Both the position numbers and the translations under genes were made by a program. Below, in pieces: positions 57,171-64,000 of a stretch of DNA of 64,000 nucleotides. The stretch is taken from contig JADGFA010000009.1 in NCBI GenBank assembly GCA_016744065.1, positions 1 to 64,000 on the forward strand, in the 5' to 3' direction. The stretch's first letter is position 1; every line of letters begins with the position of its first letter. A model generated the notes under the pieces. The model was given only the letters and a program-made list of their open reading frames with translations. It made no database searches and was not told the origin of the DNA. Source of the stretch: Gammaproteobacteria bacterium (lineage in GTDB: Bacteria; Pseudomonadota; Gammaproteobacteria; SZUA-229).

Positions 57171-57734
57171 ATGAGCGAAGAAATATACCTGGCCAATCAT
57201 TTTTTAATTGCCATGCCCAGCCTGGAAGACGGTAATTTCTCCCAGTCGGTCACGTTTATCTGCGAACACGATGACAATGGTGCACTTGGCATTACGATTA
57301 ATCGACCTTCCGAATTCAGCCTGGCAGAAATATTTTCACAACTACAGATCGCAACTAAAGAGGGTGGAGTCAATAACCAGACTGTTCTGAACGGTGGCCC
57401 GGTACAAACAGAACGGGGATTTATATTACATACACCTGCTGGCCAATGGGACTCAAGTTTAAAAGTGACTGACAATATTGCAGTAACAACGTCACAGGAT
57501 ATTATGCAGGCTATTGCCAATAACGAAGGCCCGGAAAAATCACTTCTTGCTCTGGGTTACGCAGGATGGGGTCCAGGACAACTAGAATACGAAATAGCTG
57601 AAAACACATGGTTAAGCTGCCCTGCAACAGAAGATATTTTATTCAATACACCCATCGAAAAACGCTGGACAGCCGCAGCAATGTTATTGGGTATAGATCT
57701 GCAATTGCTTAGCAACCAGACAGGTCATGCATGA
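57171..57734 (+). CDS. UPF0301/YqgE-AlgH family protein
   Basis: 187 residues with family motifs NHFLIAMPSLEDGNFSQSVTFICEHDDNGALGITINRP at the N-terminus (about 7-45), NGGPVQTERGFILH (about 75-88) and GYAGWGPGQLEYEIAENTWL (about 130-149). A conserved cytoplasmic protein of unclear role. Next to ruvX in most gammaproteobacteria. Its TGA overlaps the ruvX ATG. Confidence 0.92.
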   Translation: MSEEIYLANHFLIAMPSLEDGNFSQSVTFICEHDDNGALGITINRPSEFSLAEIFSQLQIATKEGGVNNQTVLNGGPVQTERGFILHTPAGQWDSSLKVTDNIAVTTSQDIMQAIANNEGPEKSLLALGYAGWGPGQLEYEIAENTWLSCPATEDILFNTPIEKRWTAAAMLLGIDLQLLSNQTGHA

Positions 57735-58144
57735 GTATACAGCGAGTGCTGGGCTTCGACTTTGGCGAAAAACGCATTGGCGTTGCCTCTGGCCAATCGA
57801 TTACATGCGACTCAAACCCAGTCATCACCCTGACATCAAAAAACAACAAACCCGACTGGGCAACAATAGAACAACTTATTTCAGAGTGGCGGCCCGATGC
57901 TTTAATCGTTGGGCTACCTTTTCATCTTGATGGCAGCAAAAGCGAAATGACCGAACGTGCTGAAAAATTTTCCCGCCAGCTTGAAGGTCGATTTCATATA
58001 CCTGTTTATACCCATAATGAGGCCCTCAGCTCATTTGAAGCAGAACAGTTTCTACAGGATAAAAAAAAGCAACATAATAAGCAGGACATTGATAAGATAG
58101 CCGCCGCAATCATTGTTCAAAACTGGCTGGAGCAAAACACATGA
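57731..58144 (+). CDS. ruvX: Putative pre-16S rRNA nuclease / Holliday junction resolvase-like YqgF
   Basis: 137 residues, RNase H-like fold: VLGFDFGEKRIGVASG with the first catalytic Asp (about 9), ALIVGLPFHLDGSKSEMTERAEKFSRQL (about 57-84), THNEALSSFEAEQFL and DKIAAAIIVQNWL with the last Asp. It processes 16S rRNA ends in Escherichia coli; a Holliday junction role was proposed by homology. Overlaps yqgE and pyrR by 4 bases each (ATGA). Confidence 0.94.
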   Translation: MSIQRVLGFDFGEKRIGVASGQSITCDSNPVITLTSKNNKPDWATIEQLISEWRPDALIVGLPFHLDGSKSEMTERAEKFSRQLEGRFHIPVYTHNEALSSFEAEQFLQDKKKQHNKQDIDKIAAAIIVQNWLEQNT

Positions 58145-58659
58145 CCTATGCTGCTGAACCAGACAAGCTCCTGGAAAAGCTCGCCACCGACCTCGAAAAT
58201 CTTCTGGAGCGCCGCTCTATCAAGCAACCATTGATGGTAGGCATCCATACAGGCGGTGCCTGGCTTGCTAAAAAACTCCATAAGCGACTTAACATTAAAG
58301 ATGATTTATCCACTCTGGATATTAGCTTCTACAGAGATGATTTTTCTCGCATCGGCATGAATCCTCAGGTCAAACCATCCAGTCTGCCCCCCCAGGTAGA
58401 AGATCGCCATATAATTTTAGTAGATGATGTATTACAGACCGGTCGCACCATTCGAGCAGCAATGAATGAAATTTTTGATTATGGTCGCCCCGCATCTATT
58501 ACTCTGGCCTGCCTGATTGAAAGGCCAGGCAGGGAGCTACCTGTCCAGGCTGATGTCGTTGGCCAGGTACTGGAACTAAACGATAATGAACAAATTAAAT
58601 TAACCGGGCCAGAACCATTAACCTGGGAAATCAAACGATCAGATTTAAAAAAAGAATAA
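58141..58659 (+). CDS. pyrR: PyrR (uracil phosphoribosyltransferase / pyr regulator)
   Basis: 172 residues, type I phosphoribosyltransferase. PRPP-binding loop HIILVDDVLQTGRTIRAAM (about 96-114), substrate loop GIHTGGAWLA near 37-46, and DISFYRDDFSR near 60-70. In Gram-positive bacteria PyrR binds pyr mRNA; in Pseudomonas it sits before pyrB as here and takes part in pyr gene control. Co-transcribed with ruvX, with 132 bases before pyrB. Confidence 0.93.
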   Translation: MTYAAEPDKLLEKLATDLENLLERRSIKQPLMVGIHTGGAWLAKKLHKRLNIKDDLSTLDISFYRDDFSRIGMNPQVKPSSLPPQVEDRHIILVDDVLQTGRTIRAAMNEIFDYGRPASITLACLIERPGRELPVQADVVGQVLELNDNEQIKLTGPEPLTWEIKRSDLKKE

Positions 58660-58670
58660 ATAAAACAAAA

Positions 58671-58802
58671 ATGCTTACTCAAATATATTCACATAACTGC
58701 AACATCAGGGCACTTGTATTTAATTTTAAATTTTTATTATTCACACTTATTTGCGCTCACTTATACTTTCTTTTAAAGGGGGGGTTATACAATGGTAAAT
58801 AA
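58671..58802 (+). CDS. Possible pyrB leader peptide
   Basis: A 43-codon frame starting [19 protein letters not shown], rich in Phe and Leu, which ends 11 bases inside pyrB. Its position and overlap recall pyrB leader peptides that couple translation to UTP-sensitive pausing over T-rich DNA; 58718-58740 is T-rich. No clear ribosome site or terminator stem is seen, so it may be chance. Confidence 0.3.
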   Translation: MLTQIYSHNCNIRALVFNFKFLLFTLICAHLYFLLKGGLYNGK

Positions 58803-59832
58803 ACCTACCCGTCAAACCGACAATATAATTGGCAAGGATCTGTGGAACATCCAGCTTGATGAGCACGGTCAGTTAAAACACTTCTTAACCATCGAAGGCC
58901 TGGGCACCCATATTCTTAATCAGATACTCGACACGGCTGAAAGTTTTGCCGGTGTAAATGATTCGGTTAAAAAAGTGCCTTTATTACGCGGCAAAACCAT
59001 TGTTAATTTATTTTTTGAGGCCAGCACTCGAACCCGCACCACGTTTGAACTTGCCGCAAAACGTTTATCCGCCGATGTGCTTAATATGAACATCAGCACA
59101 TCTGCAACCAGTAAAGGCGAAACCCTGTTAGATACATTACGCAATCTGGAAGCCATGCAAACAGATATGTTTGTAGTGCGCCATGCCGACTCAGGAACAG
59201 CTCATTTCATTGCCAACCATGTAGCGCCACACATACGTGTATTAAACGCCGGTGACGGTCGCCACTCACACCCCACCCAGGCAATGCTCGATATGTTTAC
59301 CATTCGGCGAAATAAAGGCGCTGACTTTGGTAAATTACGCGTAGCCATTGTCGGCGACATTATGCACTCACGGGTTGCTCGCTCCCAGATACATGCTTTG
59401 AATACACTCAATACCGGTGAGGTTCGAGTGGTTGGCCCTAAAACATTAATCCCCAAAGACATTGAATCTATGGGTGTCAGTGTTTTTCATAATTTAGAAG
59501 ACGGCATTAAAGATGCCGACGTAGTCATTATGTTGCGCCTACAAAGAGAACGAATGCAGGGCGCGTTACTTCCCAGCGAGCAAGAATATTTTCAGTTATA
59601 TGGTTTAACGGAAGAGCGTTTTAAGCTTGCCAGACCCGATGCCATTGTCATGCATCCTGGCCCGATTAATCGCGGTGTAGAAATTGAATCCAGCGTAGCC
59701 GATGGTGAACGCTCGGTCATTCTAAATCAGGTGACATATGGTATTGCCGTTCGCATGGCTGTCATGTCAATGACCCTGGGGGGAAATATTTCAAGCAGTA
59801 ATACCAACCCTGAAAATCAGGAGAAAAAATAA
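58792..59832 (+). CDS. pyrB: Aspartate carbamoyltransferase catalytic chain
   Basis: First committed step of pyrimidine synthesis. 346 residues: carbamoyl-phosphate site [19 protein letters not shown] (about 72-90), [31 protein letters not shown] (about 161-172), aspartate loop MLRLQRERM and [12 protein letters not shown]. It has the extra 30-residue N-terminus of the Pseudomonas-type (class A) enzymes that need an inactive dihydroorotase partner. AAAGGGGGG ribosome site. Stop and the next start share TAATG. Confidence 0.97.
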   Translation: MVNKPTRQTDNIIGKDLWNIQLDEHGQLKHFLTIEGLGTHILNQILDTAESFAGVNDSVKKVPLLRGKTIVNLFFEASTRTRTTFELAAKRLSADVLNMNISTSATSKGETLLDTLRNLEAMQTDMFVVRHADSGTAHFIANHVAPHIRVLNAGDGRHSHPTQAMLDMFTIRRNKGADFGKLRVAIVGDIMHSRVARSQIHALNTLNTGEVRVVGPKTLIPKDIESMGVSVFHNLEDGIKDADVVIMLRLQRERMQGALLPSEQEYFQLYGLTEERFKLARPDAIVMHPGPINRGVEIESSVADGERSVILNQVTYGIAVRMAVMSMTLGGNISSSNTNPENQEKK

Positions 59833-61121
59833 TGCCTGAAAACATAAATTCTATCCTGATTAAAAATGCCAGAATAATTGACCCAAAAAACCAGCTCGAT
59901 GAACAGGCCAATTTATATATTCAGAATAAAAAAATAAGCGCCATTGGTGATGCTCCGAAAAACTTTAAAGCAGACCAGACTATTGATGCAAGCAAGCTCT
60001 GGTTAATTCCTGGCATCGTTGATATATGCGCTCGTTTACGCGAACCCGGCCTTGAACAAAAAGCCGATATTGAAACCGAAACCCGTGCCGCTGCCAGTGC
60101 CGGCATTACGACAATATGCATTCCACCTGACACTGACCCAGTTATAGATGAGCCTGCTGTTGTTGAATTAATTTTACGCAAAGCCAAACAGGCAAAGCAA
60201 AGTTATGTATATACATTAGGCGCTCTGACCGCCGGTTTAAAAGGTGAGCACCTGAGTGAAATGGCGAGCTTAAAACAAGCTGGGTGTGTAGGTGTTAGTA
60301 ATACTCGTTACCCCATAAATAATCCATTAATTTTACGTCGTGCATTTGAATACGCGTCTACTTATAACATAACCGTTTTTATTGAAGCGCAGGATCAATA
60401 CCTCAGTGAAGACGGCTGCGCTCATGAAGGCGCCATTGCCAGCCGCCTGGGATTAAATTCTATTCCATATGCCGCAGAAACTGCTCCCATTGCACAGGTA
60501 TTAGAATTAATTCGTGATACGGACATTCGAGTTCATTTTGGACGACTATCCTGTACAAGAAGCATTGAACTCATTAATGAAGCAAAAGCAAGCGGGCTAA
60601 AGGTAACGGCCGATGTCGCAGCACATCAATTACACCTTACCGACATGGATATCAGCAGCTTTAATAGCCAATACCATGTTATACCTCCTCTGCGTAGCCA
60701 GAGAGATATGGAGGCATTACGCCGTGGCGTTGCTGAAGGCACCATAAGCAGTATCTGCTCAGACCATCAACCACATGAGCCTGATGCAAAGCTTGCGCCT
60801 TTCCCTGCGACAGAACCAGGTATATCCGGTATCGAAACACTATTACCCCTGACCTTGAAACTGGTTGAAAATAACAGCCTGCCATTAAATACCGCCATCG
60901 CCAGTATTACCTGCAACCCGGCCAAAGTGCTGGGCTTAAATACAGGGCATCTCGCCATTGGGCAAACGGCTAATTTATGTTTAATCGATCCTGAAAAAGA
61001 ATGGCTATTAAATGCAGATGACATGTTAAGCCACGGTAAAAACACCCCTTTTTCTGGCTGGCACTTTAAGGGCAAGGTTGTTCAAACAATGATTGAAGGC
61101 AATATTGTTTTCAGCCTGTAA
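59832..61121 (+). CDS. pyrC': Inactive dihydroorotase homologue PyrC' (ATCase partner)
   Basis: 429 residues of the amidohydrolase fold. The metal motif DxHxHxR of active dihydroorotases reads D64-I-C66-A-R68-L-R70 here, so both histidines are gone. The histidines in the next two conserved positions are also replaced (IEAQDQY and HFGRLSCTRS), while the C-terminal SDHQPHEPDAK and GISGIETLLPL remain. This is the pattern of PyrC' (PyrX) in Pseudomonas, which is not catalytic but holds PyrB in its dodecamer. Translationally coupled to pyrB. A separate active pyrC must exist elsewhere. Confidence 0.92.
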   Translation: MPENINSILIKNARIIDPKNQLDEQANLYIQNKKISAIGDAPKNFKADQTIDASKLWLIPGIVDICARLREPGLEQKADIETETRAAASAGITTICIPPDTDPVIDEPAVVELILRKAKQAKQSYVYTLGALTAGLKGEHLSEMASLKQAGCVGVSNTRYPINNPLILRRAFEYASTYNITVFIEAQDQYLSEDGCAHEGAIASRLGLNSIPYAAETAPIAQVLELIRDTDIRVHFGRLSCTRSIELINEAKASGLKVTADVAAHQLHLTDMDISSFNSQYHVIPPLRSQRDMEALRRGVAEGTISSICSDHQPHEPDAKLAPFPATEPGISGIETLLPLTLKLVENNSLPLNTAIASITCNPAKVLGLNTGHLAIGQTANLCLIDPEKEWLLNADDMLSHGKNTPFSGWHFKGKVVQTMIEGNIVFSL

Positions 61122-61224
61122 TTACTTTTCTGACCCAATAACTCTGACAAAAATTAAAATATTTATCTTATGAATCAGATGGCTTATCGGGCAGCTCCCG
61201 ATAAGCTCAAACAACGCGAGGCAC

Positions 61225-64000
61225 TTATTCCATTTCATACATTGTTGTTGTGCCACTCACTTCATTAGCAACTAATAAAAAAGCCTTACCCGTTGAGCTA
61301 TCTTCAGCGGAGACAAACTTCAGGCCTTCTGGCGAACTATCACCCTCTGATTGCGGCACATAATCCACAAACTGCACACCATAAGGCGATGTAACATCAT
61401 AAACCATTATACCCCCGGTTCGCTCCAGACTAACAAAAGCATATTTACGCCCAGCTACCTCACCCACAACAACTGACTCAGGCTCTGCACCCTTATCATC
61501 AGAGCGCCCATCAAATTTTCCATTTGCATTGTTAAATAAATCAGGTATCCGTGCTGCCGTTACAAATGCAATATCAGATCCACTATCAAATACCTGCTTA
61601 CCTTCATCATCCCAGATTGTAAATGAACGCGCACCATAACTATAAAGTTTATCGAAAAAACCATCGCTATTAATATCACCCCTGGAAAGGGTGATTTTCA
61701 GTCGGCCTAAATTTTCTTTGTTCTGTAATTCTGTAGCGTCTGAAAACTTATCAGAACTTAAAGCTAATTTACTAACGCGCTTCTCTTCCGAAAAAAACAG
61801 ACAACCATCATCAGCATCAAACGCCTGACCGCCTGCATTTAAACATGCATTCTCATCAGCATAATCACCACTCCAGTAATCACGAGAATCACCTTCATTT
61901 GCAGAAACCACATACGTTTTATTTTTAAAGCTATAAGAATCAATGGCATCAGGTTGGTACATACCAAACACAGGCCAGTTAGTAATATTAATTTCACCCT
62001 CTTTATCAGAAACATCAAGTTCGTTTCCTGGCTGGCTATGATCTTTATACCCCAGAGCAACAATGTTTTTAACACGAGCACTCTCTATATCAATAATAGC
62101 AATAGCATTGTTTTCCTGCATACTTACCCAGGCTATTTTTGAGTTTTCAGATATGGTTATATACTCGGGCTCAAGATCCTGCGCCACACTTGCATTCGGC
62201 CCATATATATTTACACCAGCAGGCAACTCATGAACACGTAATCCAGCAGAGTTAAAATCCGTAAACCTGACATGTGTTACCAATGCATCTGTAATACCAT
62301 TAGTTATATCGATAATACTAACACTGCCTTCTGGGTCATTTTTGTATTCATCATCAGGCTCGCCTTCATTTGCCACCAGTACTTTTTTTCCATCAGCCGT
62401 GAAAATAACCATATCCGGTAATGCCCCTACTTCCACAGCCCCCAGCATATTGTAATTTTCTGTTGAATAAAAAATAACAACACCATTATCCTGTTTAACC
62501 TTTGCTTCAACAGCCACCGCCAGAACACCATTTGAAACAGCTACACTATTTGCATTACCCAAAAGCTTTTCTGGCATAGACGTAGAAACATTAATTTTAT
62601 GTATTGGCGCAGCATCATCAGGAAAATCACCTGACGCACTTAACACCAGCACATCAACACTTTGATCCTCCGCATTCACCACAAATGTTTTAGCTAAATC
62701 ATTATCATAAGCAACAATTTCAGCTGCCCCTTCGCCCAAGCCTGAATCATAACGATCTTTCAGGCTAATTTTTATACGTTGCGGTTTATTACTAACAGCC
62801 AACTGCTTTGAAACATCTATAATAATAGCTTTAGTTTTAACTCCAGTAATACCAAAATCATTATCATTAATTAACAAAAAATGTTTATTATCCAGCCAGG
62901 CCATACCTTCGATTTTTTCTGGCACATCCAGACCATCTGGAATATCCGTCATCGTATTATAAAACAGCTCTTTTACAACGGGGGTCGCATCAAAAGCAGC
63001 ACTATCTACCACCTGTTCAAGAGACGGCAATGTAGCCTCATTATCAAATTTAGAAGCCAGGATATTATCAGCCGTTTTTAAATTAATACGGTATAGCTTT
63101 GTTGTTTTACTTACACGTTCAAGAACTAGCAAATCATCCGTACCTAATGCCAGCACTTCAGAAACCTTTACATCTTTCTGTTTTTTCCCAACATCACCCA
63201 TACCATCTGGAGCCGAAAAAGATTGAGCCGTGTCTATACGATAAACATATTCACCAGAAATATTATTAATTGTGCCATTTGCATTCATCGCCAGCTTAAT
63301 AATACGTACATTGCGTGCTTTATTATAGCCAGAATTATTTAATGGACTTTGCATAACAAAATACATAAATCGTTCATCTGGAGAAATGGCGATTGACTCA
63401 ATTCCACGATTTAATTTTCGTAATTTTAAAATATCTGGCAACAATCCGGTTACCGGATAATCTACACCCACCACATCGTCAGCAACCGACTCAGGAACCA
63501 CTCGCTCAGTAATTTTTCCATTACGAGAAACATGAACCAGCGATGGACCATATTCATCCGTAATCCAGAAACTTCCATCCGACAACCGGATAATCGACTC
63601 TGTATCAAGGCCTTCATTATCAAAATCAATTTTATGGGAATCGACTGAAACAGCTACTTCACTACTGGTACTACGTAAATTATTTGGCAGGCCTGTTATA
63701 TTTTCCCCAGAAGCATCTTTTAACTTTATTTGCTTAAGGACTTTATATCCATACTCATTCAATTTATTTTTTGTAATAGCAATCTTATAAATTGAAGGCG
63801 TGTATGCTTTTATCGGAAAGATCTTATCTCCGCCATCCGGGCAAAAATCAGGTATAGAAAACACATCATTACTATCTTTGCATTTTATATTTGGGCCTCG
63901 ATCTGTAATCGTATAAAACACATTATTAGGATCACCAGGATAATGATAAGCGCCTGACCCGAAGCCAACATCCAGTGCCAGAGGGACACTAGCAACATCC
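61225..64000 (-). CDS. Large esterase-like (phytase-type) / beta-propeller protein, N-terminus beyond the window
   Basis: The frame is open to the window edge; codons upstream of 63921 read DVASVPLALDVGFGSGAYHYPGD, so the GTG at 63921 is not the start and the gene is partial. Residues from the edge to about 390 resemble the esterase-like phytase domain (YTITDRGPN, DSESIIRLSDGSFWITDEYGPSL, GIESIAISPDERFMYFVMQSPL, KIEGMAWLDNKHFLLINDND). The rest resembles the choice-of-anchor I / LVIVD beta-propeller (LGNANSVAVSNGVLAVAVE, NEGEPDDEYKNDPEGSVSIID, YVVSANEGDSRD, RTGGIMVYDVTSP). Probably secreted or surface-bound and perhaps phosphate-related. Substrate unknown. Confidence 0.8.
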   Translation of the reverse strand, partial: DVASVPLALDVGFGSGAYHYPGDPNNVFYTITDRGPNIKCKDSNDVFSIPDFCPDGGDKIFPIKAYTPSIYKIAITKNKLNEYGYKVLKQIKLKDASGENITGLPNNLRSTSSEVAVSVDSHKIDFDNEGLDTESIIRLSDGSFWITDEYGPSLVHVSRNGKITERVVPESVADDVVGVDYPVTGLLPDILKLRKLNRGIESIAISPDERFMYFVMQSPLNNSGYNKARNVRIIKLAMNANGTINNISGEYVYRIDTAQSFSAPDGMGDVGKKQKDVKVSEVLALGTDDLLVLERVSKTTKLYRINLKTADNILASKFDNEATLPSLEQVVDSAAFDATPVVKELFYNTMTDIPDGLDVPEKIEGMAWLDNKHFLLINDNDFGITGVKTKAIIIDVSKQLAVSNKPQRIKISLKDRYDSGLGEGAAEIVAYDNDLAKTFVVNAEDQSVDVLVLSASGDFPDDAAPIHKINVSTSMPEKLLGNANSVAVSNGVLAVAVEAKVKQDNGVVIFYSTENYNMLGAVEVGALPDMVIFTADGKKVLVANEGEPDDEYKNDPEGSVSIIDITNGITDALVTHVRFTDFNSAGLRVHELPAGVNIYGPNASVAQDLEPEYITISENSKIAWVSMQENNAIAIIDIESARVKNIVALGYKDHSQPGNELDVSDKEGEINITNWPVFGMYQPDAIDSYSFKNKTYVVSANEGDSRDYWSGDYADENACLNAGGQAFDADDGCLFFSEEKRVSKLALSSDKFSDATELQNKENLGRLKITLSRGDINSDGFFDKLYSYGARSFTIWDDEGKQVFDSGSDIAFVTAARIPDLFNNANGKFDGRSDDKGAEPESVVVGEVAGRKYAFVSLERTGGIMVYDVTSPYGVQFVDYVPQSEGDSSPEGLKFVSAEDSSTGKAFLLVANEVSGTTTMYEME

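Noticed and set aside
58660-58791. Terminator-type attenuator before pyrB
   Set aside because: No GC-rich stem precedes a T-run here; only the T-rich tract and a possible leader frame are present.

Overview
The window looks like chromosomal DNA of a gammaproteobacterium of fairly low GC (about 40 % by eye). The main pointer is gene order. pilG-pilH-pilI-pilJ-chpA next to gshB-tonB-yqgE-ruvX-pyrR-pyrB-pyrC', together with metK/ahcY/metF/rsmE, plsY-tsaD-rpsU-yqeY and hemE/gltB/gltD, follows the order known from Pseudomonas and relatives. The lower GC and the interruptions (apbE inserted after gshB, dnaG far from rpsU) argue for a different, probably aquatic, sulfur- and arsenic-handling lineage. 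I cannot name the genus.

Left end (1-2700): an AT-rich accessory patch. It holds a frameshifted DUF6602-type gene, an N-terminal remnant of a tyrosine recombinase resembling integron integrases, and a two-gene unit that looks like a peptidoglycan-targeting L,D-transpeptidase-like toxin (DUF2778/Tlde1-like) with an exported candidate immunity protein. 2700-7434: a hybrid response regulator/GGDEF/EAL protein, a BASS-family transporter, an exported EGKCG-repeat peptide of the HvfA type without its modifying enzymes, and a DUF302 protein. 7493-9327: hemB-aroE.

9486-17363: two divergent units meet at a 38-bp perfect palindrome. Leftward lie an ArsR-rhodanese regulator, an unknown protein with a CxxC motif, a gamma-carbonic anhydrase, a DUF2914 protein and a rhodanese. 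Rightward lies an arsenosugar-type cluster: sterol-desaturase-like protein, TVP38-rhodanese fusion, ArsS, a fusion of two arsenosugar glycosyltransferases, and ArsM. The palindrome overlaps promoter-like elements on both sides and is the obvious operator for the ArsR protein.

17766-31782: mostly housekeeping genes: a VOC protein, a membrane protein, bioH-bioC, plsY, tsaD, rpsU-yqeY, hemE, galU, gltB-gltD. 31867-36417: the most unusual unit. An ECF sigma factor and a membrane anti-sigma factor whose periplasmic part is a DsrE-like domain lie divergent from a secreted DsrE-like protein and an outer-membrane porin, with an orphan periplasmic binding protein beside them. The anti-sigma sensor domain and the secreted protein can be aligned and share a cysteine, which suggests a sulfur-sensing envelope regulatory circuit.

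36710-44070: dnaG, an EamA transporter, then metK-ahcY-metF-rsmE behind an SAH riboswitch. 44133-54027: a Pil-Chp chemosensory system for twitching motility. 54287-61121: gshB, apbE, tonB, yqgE, ruvX, pyrR, pyrB and a catalytically dead pyrC'. The right edge carries a partial large esterase-like/beta-propeller protein that runs off the window.
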